This document shows positions 1 to 9,300 of a stretch of 64,000 nucleotides of DNA, piece after piece (position 1 is the first letter of the stretch; each line of letters starts with the position of its first letter). The notes below the pieces were generated by a model that was not told the DNA's origin, searched no databases, and was given only the letters and a program-made list of their open reading frames with translations. The stretch comes from Azolla caroliniana (Eukaryota; Polypodiophyta): positions 4,464,001-4,528,000 of the forward strand of contig JBHGNT010000022.1 in NCBI GenBank assembly GCA_043228905.1, in the 5' to 3' direction. Both the position numbers and the translations under genes were made by a program.

Positions 1-2104
1 TTCACGACGATCCGAGCCTTGTACCTCGGTGGATTTCTGGCGTCTCCTGGTTTCAGCTTGTATACCCACTTATTCCGGAGTGTTCTCTTTCCTTTTGACA
101 GCTCCGTCAATTCATATGTGTGGTTCTCATGCAGGGAATCCATCTCGTCCTGCATGGCACAAGTAACCACTTGCGACTGTGGGTGTTTTTCTTTGCTTTC
201 TTGAAGCTTTCCGACTCCCCCTCATCAGTAAGCAACACGTGCTCGGTATCCGGGAATCTCCGAGGGCTCTTCTCTCTCGGAGAGGATATCTCTAACCTTG
301 GTTTTTGGCAACCGGTTCCTCCGTCTGTTCCTCATCCTCATCTGATTCAGGATCTTGTCTGTAGTGTCTTCTTCTTCTTCTTTGGTCGGTTCGGTTTCTT
401 GTCCGAATTCAACCGGTTCGTCGAGTGTCATCTGGTTACCGGCTAACATTTGGTTTCCAACTGGGTAAATCCTTGTGTCCTCAAACTTTTTCTTCGTCGA
501 TTGATCTGGAGTCCATCATCTTCTTCTCCGACTCCCATTCGGCAATGGTCTTGTCTTCCATGAAGACTATGTCCCGACTCCGGAACACCTTCTTGTCAAC
601 GAGATCCCACACCCGGTACCTGAACTCATCATTGTTGTATCCAAGGAATATACATGGCTTGGACTTCGGATCTAGCTTTGCTCTAGTCCTTTGCAACATG
701 CACATATGCGAGACAGCCAAACACCTTCAGATGCCGGTAAGACACATCTTTACTAGCCCATACTTTCTACGGTGAGTCTCCTTCCAAGGGTGCTAAGGGT
801 GATCTTTTTATCACATAGGTCTTCATCATTAGTGCCTCAGCCCAAAACGTCTTAGCTAACTTGGCATGTTCATCCGTTGAGCCAGCCCGTTCAATTCCAA
901 CGTCTTCGGCATGGTGAATTCGAGCCGGATTCCCTTCGATCGGCAGTACTCCTCGAACTGCCCCTGGTATTATCCTCCATTATCTGCTCGAATCGCCTTT
1001 AGCTTCCGACCGGTTTCCCTTTCCACTCTCGCGTGTAGTTCCTTGAAGATAGATAACACCTGATCCTTCATCTTTAGCAGAGAGACCCACAACTTCCGGC
1101 TGTGGTCGTCTATGAACATCACGAAGTACTGCAATCCGGCATGTGACTTTGTGTCCACATGACACACATCGGTATGCACCAGCTCCAGTGGTGCATTCCA
1201 TCTCATCGGTGGTCTTGACCGGAAGGAGGTTCAGTTTTGCTTGTCAACCAAGCAGTCGGTGCACTTCTCAAGTTGCACGTCTTTTACCTCTGGAATGAGG
1301 TTATCTTCGGCAAGTCTTCTCATCCTCTTCTGACTCATGTGACACAACTCACCGGTAGTGTCGGATGCTACGTTCGCTTCTTCTCGGCATATCTAGGCAT
1401 GCATCAGATAGAACGTGTTGATCTTCTGGGCTCGAGCCACGATCATGCTTCCTTTGGTGAATTTCATGACTCCGTTCCGGATTCTACCTGTGTAGCCTTC
1501 ATCATCTAGCCGACCGGCTGATATCAGGTTCAACCGAACCTCCGGAACGTGTCAGACTTCTTTCAACAGCACTTTGCATGCAGTTGATGTCGTCAACAAC
1601 ACATCTCCTATGTCGACAATTTGGCATGTACCTTCATTACCCATCCAGACACAACCGTGATCTCTGGCTATGTAGGATGAGAAGCATTTTCGGTTCGGTG
1701 TCAAATGGAACGATGCTACGGAATTGACAACCCACGTTGTCACATCGCCAACAAGGGTTAGCTCATTCTCCTCAGTGATGAGCAACAGTTCTTCTTCACT
1801 TGTCATGATCGCCGACATTCCTTTCCGATCCCAGCATAGTGCCGATTTTCTCCCTGAGCACATGAGCTTTACTTTCTTAATTGAAGTTGTTATATAGGTA
1901 AATGTTGATGAAGCACCGGATGTATGTCGTTGTCTTCATGTGCATCACCTCCCATGTCGTGGCATCGATCTTGTCCGGTTTCTTGTCCCCGAACTGTACT
2001 GGCAGTTAGAGATCTTTGACCACGAGCATGTCCCTCATCGTCGACTTCCACACTAGGTAGTTGGAGTTGGTGAGCTTCAACATGCCGCCGAATGATTCTT
2101 CCAT
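1..2104 (-). pseudogene. Cop-F: Tnt1-like Ty1/copia gag-pol remnant, cut by window edge
   Basis: Read on the minus strand from the gag start at 2104. It begins with a Tnt1-type gag N-terminus (LTNSNYLVWKSTMRD), lacks most of gag, and resumes near 1863 with the protease/pre-integrase region (VTTWVVNSVASFHLT). The integrase core is at about 1206-970 (LVHTDVCHVDTKSHAG; FIDDHSRKLWV; AIRADNGG). The domain after integrase is at 720-481 (RAKLDPKSKPCIFLGY), followed by an acidic linker at 449-225. RT would lie left of base 1. Stops and frame changes separate all these pieces, so it is dead. The usual protease Asp in DSGAS reads Asn here (VNSVAS). The family call rests on the integrase and the RAKLDPKS block typical of Tnt1-type elements. 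It is the youngest layer at this end, sitting inside the gag of Cop-E. Confidence 0.85.
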
Positions 2105-2115
2105 TTCCTTTGTTC

Positions 2116-2127
2116 GCTCTGATACCA
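2116..2127 (-). other. Cop-F primer binding site
   Basis: On the minus strand this reads TGGTATCAGAGC, the standard plant copia primer site complementary to the initiator tRNA-Met 3' end. It lies three bases inside the LTR end at 2131 and just upstream of the gag start. Confidence 0.85.
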
Positions 2128-2130
2128 GTT

Positions 2131-2691
2131 TGTACAGAAATAACGCTCAGCTACAACCGAGTCTTCAACAAGGAATAGAAGAGAACAATCTGAAATTGAG
2201 ATGACATAGGATGTTTATGTGGAAAACCCTAAATGGGAAAAAACCACAGGAGCCCATGGACTCCAACTATCACTATGAGAGGAGGAATACAAAGTGAGAC
2301 TCAGAGGCAACGACCTCGAGGTCTATGTCTTTGCCAATGGCAGTTACAAACAGAAAACTAGTTTTGTGTGTCTCTCTCTCACTCAGTCTCTGTATACAAC
2401 AACTCTATATCAACTCACAATAACCACATACTAAAGTGATTGCCCTAAGTCATATTTATACTTATATGAAATTTGGGCTATTTACAAATATAACTTCGAT
2501 GGGCTCACCATGAAACATATTTACACATATGTCCTTGGATCCGGTTTGCACCGGATCCATCCGGATTCACTCAATCCAGTTTTCGGGTTTCATCCGGAAC
2601 CCTTCCAGATCCGGTTGCTTCATCCGGCTCGTCTGATCCGGCTGCTCCAGTTCTCATCCAAATCCCATCCGGAGGGACCAAATTCCCAACA
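2131..2691 (-). repeat. Cop-F 5' LTR (561 bp)
   Basis: The minus-strand LTR starts TGTTGGGAATTTGG at 2691 and ends TTTCTGTACA at 2131, beside the primer site. It includes a run of CCGGAT-type short repeats near its start (2530-2660). It is clearly related in sequence to the solo LTR spread over 52063-61927. The right boundary abuts the interrupted Cop-E gag frame. The matching 3' LTR and the TSD partner lie outside the window. Confidence 0.85.
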
Positions 2692-2886
2692 CATTACCCG
2701 ACTTGCTCCTTGCTCCCATGTTGGGTAGGTGGCGTTTGTGATATCGAGTTGATTTTCGAGTGCGTCGTTGATGTAGTTCCAATACCCTTGGCCAACGAGG
2801 TATTGGTTCATCTTGTACTCCCAAGATGAATAATTGCTCCACTCTAGCTTTTCACTAGGGATTGAGCTACCCATTTCTGTGTTCAT
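2692..2886 (-). pseudogene. Cop-E: copia gag N-terminus, truncated by Cop-F
   Basis: Minus-strand coding start at 2886 for a copia gag N-terminal domain (MGSSIPSEKLEWSNYSSWEY; QYLVGQGYWNYI). This is the same family as the gags of Cop-K (23283), Cop-B (5650), Cop-A (18894) and Cop-D (51328). The frame runs open into the Cop-F LTR at 2691, so about 65 codons remain. Any downstream part of this element lies beyond Cop-F, left of the window. Confidence 0.8.
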
Positions 2887-3038
2887 GTTGTTGTAATGTC
2901 TTCCATTTTGGCCTTTCTTCCTTCAGTCACGTGCTATGTAGCGGCACTACTGTAGCGGATTCCTAGAATTTTTCATCGGCATTTTGAACACACAATCATA
3001 AAGAGTCGGGTGGGCTTAATGGATGTGCTAAACCACAT

Positions 3039-3050
3039 GCTTTAATACCA
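3039..3050 (-). other. Cop-E primer binding site
   Basis: Minus strand reads TGGTATTAAAGC, a one- or two-base variant of the initiator tRNA-Met primer site. It directly abuts the LTR end at 3051. The 150-base leader between here and the gag start holds nothing else I can name. Confidence 0.75.
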
Positions 3051-3503
3051 TGCTAATAATTAGGTAGTTAACTAGGTTTAATTTGTGATTAATTTGTGAC
3101 TAGTTCAACAATGGAAGATTATGCGATATGCGTGTGAGAGAAAGAGAGAGAGGAAGATACACTTATGAACAATAATGTAAATGGGGGATGATTAACAAGA
3201 GTGTAGCTAAATACCTTTCCTCTATCTTAATTAGCATTGATATCAAAGTAAAAAATACCCACAATGAGGTATATATACATCTCATGTGCAAAGGTGTACA
3301 TGTGTGAGTAGAATATAGGTACAAACGTGTAATTCCTATATTAAATGAACATGGGAGTGGAGGATCTACAATCTATCCCACTCAAGTACAAAATCCTATT
3401 TAAGGCTTTACGGTCAATTCACTAACTAGATTCTATCTAGGTAATTACTAAGTTACATGTGTTGACTAGCTAACTAAATCTAGTTGAGCTTGATATCTCA
3501 ACA
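3051..3503 (-). repeat. Cop-E 5' LTR (453 bp)
   Basis: Minus-strand LTR from TGTTGAGATATCAAGC at 3503 to CTAATTATTAGCA at 3051. The first 20 bases match the LTR start of Cop-K (TGTTGAGAGACAAGCTCAAC), but the body is divergent, so it is a different subfamily. It was inserted into the integrase of Cop-C. Confidence 0.8.
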
Positions 3504-3670
3504 GTCCCAAATTCGGTTTCTTCCCGAAATATAGCATTTGCAAATCTCCGTATTCTGCAAGTAGATGGTCGTCTGGACTGCTTCAACCTAGTAAAACTTC
3601 AGCAGATGTTTGTCTTCAAGCATCCGTGCCATCTCCTCTATACTCTAGTTCTTCCGCTCGGCCACACCCT
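3504..3670 (-). pseudogene. Cop-C: copia integrase fragment
   Basis: Minus-strand translation gives GVAERKN, a stop, then SIEEMARMLEDKHLLKFY, a stop and EAVQTT. This is the integrase C-terminal motif around the catalytic Glu (QNGVAERKN) of the same copia family. It is bounded by the Cop-E LTR on the left and the Gyp-T LTR on the right, so it is the oldest layer seen here. The upstream half of this element should lie beyond the right end of the window, past the 5' end of Gyp-T. Confidence 0.7.
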
Positions 3671-4265
3671 TGTCGCGGATATCCGCGACCATGTGTTGAA
3701 ACAGGGCCGGACCACCGGGGTCTTGGACCAAGGATCTGGTAAGGGAAGACATATTACCGTGATCGGTTTACGGATGACTTCGTCGGAGCGCGGTCCGAAC
3801 ACTTATCCGATCTAGACCAGTCTCTGGATGCCAGATGATGAGCACAAGGGCTCGGCTGGCCATACTGTTCTGGAATTGCCACCAAATAACAGACAAAAAA
3901 ATATATTCGATTAATATCTAAACAGAGAGAGAGAGAGAGAGAGTTACAATCTGGATACAGCCGGTAACAGAGCTTCGAGCTATGCACACGCGCACACACA
4001 CATAGAATGATGAGCCTAGCCTTTAGCACATGGGCTTCCTACGCGAGTAGAGGCATCACCTTCTTCCCAAATCGGTATAGAGCGAAAATAGAGAGAATGA
4101 CAGAGCTCCAGATCTCAAACCGACAACACTTCGTTCTCCAAAATGATGGATCCCCCACAACAGTTCAAAACCTCCCCTTTTATAGCACAAGCGGAGGCCG
4201 TTGCATCACGCATAAAGACAACCAATTTTTTTCCTAGACTTCCCTCGATTCTCCCACATCATATC
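3671..4265 (-). repeat. Gyp-T 3' LTR, distal part
   Basis: Minus-strand end of the Gyp-T 3' LTR, finishing ATATCCGCGACA at 3671. It holds a GA microsatellite at about 3926-3946 and a TATA-like box at about 4176-4185. The other part is at 19379-19569. Cop-A split the LTR, leaving the TSD ATATC at 4261-4265 and 19379-19383. Its ends (TGTCGTGAG...CGCGACA) match those of LARD-1 and solo-S. Confidence 0.75.
4176..4185 (-). promoter_or_regulatory. TATA-like box in Gyp-T LTR
   Basis: Minus strand reads CTATAAAAGG inside the LTR, a good plant TATA consensus. It lies upstream of the GA-rich stretch that would be the transcribed leader. Assigned from sequence only. Confidence 0.5.
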
Positions 4266-5171
4266 TGTAAAAGATTACGTGTGCAAAAGTGTATACGTAA
4301 GACACTGAGTACACGGTTCGGAATTACGACAGTTCGATAAAACACAGAAATCACAGAGAAAGAGAGGGAGAGAGAGAGCAGAAATGTCACTATATTCAAA
4401 AATTCTATGTATGTTCTCTATACATATTTCGTGCTCAGTGAGCACCTTTTATTTAAGCTCCGACTATTGGGCTGACACAAGTAGTGACAGTACTTGACCG
4501 CTCATAAATGAGCCTTCTACACTAACTCCAAAAACTATTCCTTACGAGGAATAACGTTGTCGTGAAGATATTCGTCCATAGGCAGAAACCGGGTGGAAAG
4601 GGCAAGTCGGTGGTGTGCAACATGTGCACACGTGTACTAGGAAATGGTGTATAGAAATAAGAGGGGAAATTTTGTCCCACATTGTAAGGTCCCTCCCTCC
4701 ATGGGCTATAAAAGGAAGGGAGGGGTCACTTATGAAGGGTTGCCTATTTTGCATATGAAAGGTATACCACTTAGTGTAGAGTTCTTACCGTTTTCGGTTT
4801 AGGGTTTCGTTATTCATCTTCGGTTAGGGTTTTCTCATAGTTTTGGTGCGGTCCATGCGGCCACCATTGTTGTAATCATTCGTTCATTTTAATATATCTT
4901 GTAGTGGATCTTGCTTCCATCTATTTTGGTCTATGCTTATGTGCTACTCTTCATCTTCTCATCTGGTGTTAAGCTTCCATTTCTCATATCTTATTCTTTC
5001 TCCTCTACTCCCTAGTCCAAGACCCCCGTGGTCCCGCCCCTTCTACACGCACGCGCGTAACAACGCGACAACGTTCTGATGGCCTTTCGGTTTAAACACT
5101 ACCAGGACCATATTTTGTGTACGCTTTTACACACCCATTTACGCACCCAATGTTGAGCTTGTCTCTTAACA
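4266..5171 (-). repeat. Cop-A 3' LTR, interrupted by solo-S
   Basis: Runs from TGTAAAAGATTACG at 4266 to the LTR start (minus strand TGTTAAGAGACAAGC) at 5171. Without the 513-bp solo-S insert and its duplicated 4 bp it is about 389 bp. It matches the Cop-A 5' LTR at 18962-19378 and not the nearby LTR at 5733-6152. The TSD ATATC at 4261-4265 recurs at 19379-19383, proving the two belong to one insertion. Confidence 0.85.
4558..5070 (+). mobile_element. solo-S: solo LTR of the Gyp-T/LARD group
   Basis: A 513-bp sequence TGTCGTGAAG...AACGCGACA inserted in the Cop-A 3' LTR. It is flanked by the 4-bp duplication ACGT (4554-4557 and 5071-5074). The uninterrupted site is visible in the Cop-A 5' LTR (GGAATAACGTTCTAATGG). 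It carries a TATA box (TATAAAAGG, 4707-4715). Its 3' part has the 'ctccctagtccaaga...gtggtccc' block also seen near the LTR ends of LARD-1 and LARD-2, so it belongs to that group. No internal region is left. Confidence 0.8.
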
Positions 5172-5329
5172 CCCCCCCTCAAGCTCAACTTGAGGTTCCA
5201 TATGCTTTTCCGGATCTTCGCTCTGGCGTCTCCTAGCTTCACACCTCGCTCGCGCTCCTCGACCCGTCTGATTCTGTGCGCCTCGACCCTTTCGGTCGGC
5301 GTGTCTGCACATGTGGCCTTTCTCAGCTC
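5172..5329 (-). pseudogene. Cop-A pol C-terminal tail and PPT
   Basis: On the minus strand this encodes the Arg-rich pol tail seen in Cop-K (RVEERERGVKLGDARA; compare RARARHEAKR). It ends with the purine tract TTGAGGGGGGG directly before the 3' LTR at 5171. At about 5330 the frame jumps abruptly into gag sequence of another copia (Cop-B), so RT and RNase H of Cop-A are missing on this side. The junction is explained by a deletion, described in the findings. Confidence 0.7.
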
Positions 5330-5650
5330 CCTTGTTGTCCTGGCTGTGGTGCTCGCGGCGAAGATCTTCTTCAGATTTTCCCATGCACCCTTCGGTGATT
5401 TTACATCCCGAAAATAGCTTAATAGTTGTTCGCCCACACAAGATGCGAAACAGTATAGCACTCTGCTCGCCGATTGTTCCCACGCCGGGAAGTCTTTATG
5501 TGTCGAATCGGGTGTTGTCTCATTTGCTCCATCGACATAGCTCTAGTAACCTTGTCCGAGCAGTTACTGGTGCATCTTGTAGGACCAAAATGCGTAGTTG
5601 GTTCTGTCGAGCTTCTTCGTCGGAAGCGAGCTAGCCATTCCTCTGTCCAT
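5330..5650 (-). pseudogene. Cop-B: copia gag N-terminal fragment
   Basis: Minus-strand start at 5650 (MDRGMASS), continuing through SYKMHQ, ASRVLYCFASCVGEQLL and GAWENLKKIFAASTT. This is the same gag domain as Cop-K 23283-23603. It carries in-frame stops and ends near 5330, where it is fused to the Cop-A tail. Only the gag start, primer site and 5' LTR of Cop-B remain. Confidence 0.75.
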
Positions 5651-5720
5651 CGATTTTCTTGTTCTTCTTCGTTGGTTTTTCCTTCAAGCAAAGTTGACTG
5701 CAGAGGTTCTCAACCCTCGC

Positions 5721-5732
5721 ACTCTGATGCCA
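5721..5732 (-). other. Cop-B primer binding site
   Basis: Minus strand reads TGGCATCAGAGT, a two-base variant of the initiator tRNA-Met primer site, immediately inside the LTR end at 5733. Confidence 0.75.
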
Positions 5733-6152
5733 TGAAAAGAATGGCATGCGGAAGCAATATAGTAAACCGAACAACTGAAAACGCAGGTTTAATGGAAAGC
5801 TTAGGTTTGCATAGTACACACGGGAGAGACACAGAGAGAGAGTAAAACACCAGAACTTAATTCAAAAAAATACTCAATCTGTATATCGTGTGTGTTCAAT
5901 GAACACTTTTATACAAGTCCCTTTCGGACTGACAGAAGTACTGACAGTACTTCAATGCTCATTGAGGAGCCCCTACACTAACTCCCAAATATATTCCTTG
6001 CGGAATATCTTTCCAATGGCCTCCCGGTTTCCGCACCGATCCGGCCTTCCTACGCACCGGTCTGCGTACCAGTTTCCAACCGATCGGTCCCAACCGATCC
6101 AGTCCTCGGCTTGCTCAGCCGATCTGTCCGATGTTGAGCTTGTCTCTCAACA
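5733..6152 (-). repeat. Cop-B 5' LTR (420 bp)
   Basis: Minus-strand LTR TGTTGAGAGACAAGC (6152) to TTCTTTTCA (5733). It is closest to the Cop-K LTRs: both share the CCGATCGG-rich start that Cop-A LTRs lack. It interrupts the 5' LTR of Gyp-J. The bases to its right (GTAAC) do not match those left of 4266 (ATATC), so it is not the partner of the LTR at 4266-5171. Confidence 0.8.
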
Positions 6153-6271
6153 GTAACCAATTAGGGTTTCATTAATAGTCAGTCTAACTTTATCTCACCC
6201 CAACACCCCTTTGGTCAAATGTCTCAAAGGGACACCCTGTGTTAGGCCATTGTCCGGCCCTAGCGAGAACA
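6153..6271 (+). repeat. Gyp-J 5' LTR remnant
   Basis: The last 119 bp of the Gyp-J 5' LTR, GTAACCAATTAGGG... to GAGAACA. It is nearly the same as 15918-16037 of the 3' LTR. The upstream part was lost at the Cop-B insertion and deletion. Confidence 0.85.
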
Positions 6272-6276
6272 CAGTT

Positions 6277-6294
6277 TTTGGCGACCACGATTCT
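6277..6294 (+). other. Gyp-J primer binding site
   Basis: TTTGGCGACCACGATTC just after the LTR end. The same string follows the Gyp-M 5' LTR (minus strand, 48939-48922), which supports its role as primer site. I cannot name the tRNA with confidence. Confidence 0.55.
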
Positions 6295-6326
6295 TGCACA
6301 AACGTAGTGAACAACGACGGGCATGG

Positions 6327-9300
6327 ATGACTAGACCAACAAACGACCCGGAAACGGAGCGAGCAAGAAGACTTGCTGAAGGATTGCAAAAGTGAGAAGC
6401 TTTCCAGCAGGCGGCAGAAGAGATCCGTGTGGATCGGTCATTTTCCAAAGTAATCCGGCGAGTGGCCGCGGAATCACTCCGCGGGCAGCAGAATTCCCAA
6501 CCGGATGAAGGAAGCAGCTTGAGCAGTCTCCGGGACACGGAATCCATTATGCAGGTCCTAGCGACAGGGGGAGGAGATTCAAGACAATTCTCGGCCTTCG
6601 AATCAGATTCGGACGGCAAATGCAGCGCCCATTCGAATTACCGTAGTAGCCACGACACCCCAAATGGACCGGAGGACGAGTAGTCGGATACCTTGTCGAC
6701 ACCAGAACCAAAGTTAATGGAACTGGAAGCCCCAGACTGGCAAGTGGCGGATCAACTTCCGACACCGCCATGTGAGACACCGAAAGAAGAGGAGGAAAGA
6801 CCTCTGACACCACCAGCCCGTGTTCTGACACCGGACGGCGACATGTCATTCCAATATCCCAAGTGTCGGGATGATCCGGACGCGGAAGCTCATGTCTATG
6901 CATTTCTACAAACATGGGAAGCAAACCATGTGTCGCAACGCTTCACCGCCGCCGAAGCAGAACGCTCGAAGATTGCAGAGTTCGGCATGACATTGGAAGG
7001 ACCAGTCGCGCGATGGTGATTGATGCACCCTCCCGGCACCATCGCCATGTTTGAGGACTTAAAAATCAGATTTTTACAGTTCTTCAACAAGGAGGTGGAT
7101 CAACGGGAGATGGTCAGCCTATTCTACACCATGCGGAAGGAACCTACGGAAACCATTCAACAATTTGTAATCCGGTTCCAGCTAATGTACAACCAGCTAA
7201 ATCGGGCACCACCGGAAGCTAAGGCTAAAGCAATATTCCTAGCAACACTCTGGGAACCCCTGCGTACAGTGTGCACAGTGATCTATTTCCGCACCAACAC
7301 GATCGACCAAGTCATAGAACGGGTCAGGGAGATGGAGAAAACAAACTCATGGCTAACAATGGGGGCATTTCAACGTACATTACCGACAGAAGACTACCTA
7401 CGTTTTTGACAAGCTATACAATGTACGACTTGTCTCAATGTTGGGCACTCGGCAATAGAATGTACCATGCGGACAAAGTGCATGTTATGCCATTCCAGGG
7501 CACACACAATGGACCGATGCGAATATAACTTGCTGAACCGGCAAGCGGCATCGGTAAGGCAAATCGAACACCGGAATAATTGGGAGGAGGAAGAAGAACG
7601 TTGGTGGTGAGATGAGCATTACCGGCCAGCGCAAGATATCCGGAACAGTGACAGAAAGGACGCTCACGACCGAGACCGGCAGGATAGCTACCAGGATTAC
7701 AATGGTGAACGATATGAGCGATACAACCGGGATCACTCTCCCGGTTACAACCAACGGAGGGAGGATCGGGGCAATTAAGAAAATCGTTCCCGATAGGGTT
7801 ACCGGAACAAAAAATGCTTCAATAAAAAATGGAACGCTAGAAAGGAGGACCGCCAGTGGCAGCTGGACAAGGGCACACCAAGTACCCAACCGGATAAAGG
7901 ACAAGCACCCAACCGACCACCAATAGGACCTCAACCGGGTACCGGAGCGAACACCCAATCCAGCAACACTCGGAAAGCGTACTACTACTATTGTCAGCAA
8001 GAAGGACATTACAGTAATCAATGTACGGTTAAAAGCTACGAGAAAAGACCAGTTGTAAATATGGTGATAGCAGAAGTCACTGACATACAACAAGTCACCA
8101 CTAGGGTTAAAGGCAAAACAACGGAGTGGGAAATACAGGAGGCAATCCGAAAGCAAGCCACCGAGTGGGTGAAGAAAGCAAATGAGCAGAATGTGGCTGA
8201 GCTTGAACAAAAGGAGAAACTGGAAGAGGCCACCGACACGATTCAGCCGGAAAACCCAACATGGCAAGCGTTACAAGAATGTCATATTACGCTGCCATTG
8301 GGTCGGTTATTACAGTTAGTGCCCCGGTTTACGGAAGGGCTGAAAAATCAGGAATGACCACATCAATTCCATTGCCGACTCCTGCGTTCTTCTCAAATCT
8401 GGAAGAAGGGCCAGCTATGGTGGACACGAACAGTCCGGCAATCACCGCCATTGTCAAAGGACAAGAACTACCAGGGACGATTTTGGACGGAGGATCGGGC
8501 GTGAACGTGATTAGTCTACGGACTTGTAATACCCTGGGAATCCGGGAATGGGAGCCTTGCCCGTTTTGGCTCGGGATGGCAGATACAAGTTCGGTAAGAC
8601 CTACCAGTTTGATACGGGATTTAGATGTAACTATTGAAGGACACGCATTTCGCATCTCGGCGGTGGTTCTCCAGCTCAATGCGCAAGGGGCTTACCCACT
8701 GTTGTTGGGCCGTCCATGGCAAATGGCGCATATCAAACAAAACTGGTGGAAAAACATGATCACCTTTCGGCGAGGAAAGGCTAAAGTAAGGGTACCTACC
8801 CACTCTCGATCGAGTACCAACAAGGAGCTTACACCGCTATATGTGAAAGGTGTAAACATGCTCGAGGGGCTTGCTGACGAAGAGGTCGACCAATACTTAG
8901 AAGACAACCCAAAAATTGTACCCCTATTCGAAATTAATGTGGCAGAAGCAGTGTCACCATATATAACGCAATCGGATGATGCAGGTGAGGAACCAGATAG
9001 GGAAGCTATCAGGAGAATTATGGCAAGCACAGGAAGCTCTGGAGCGGGAGATGGCGGTATCCCAACGCGTGAAAGCATCCCAATTAGAGGAAGTGAACTT
9101 AGGAACCGGGGACGACGCAAGACCGGTTCATATTGGTAAGGAAATGTCATCGGACAACAAAACGACGATGATCGCTTTATTAAAGGAATTCCGGGACGTA
9201 TTCGCCTGGTCCTATGCAGACATGTGGGGGCTGGATCCTCAGTTGTACCAACACCAGATACACCTCAATAAGGATGCCAAACCGGTAGCACAACGACATT

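Noticed and set aside
4266-6152. One short internally deleted copia element with two LTRs
   Set aside because: The two LTRs are of different subfamilies, flanks do not match, and the left LTR pairs by TSD with 18962-19378.
7485-8267. 260-codon minus-strand hydrophobic frame in Gyp-J
   Set aside because: It is the reverse of the charged gag linker. The plus strand there aligns with Gyp-M gag.
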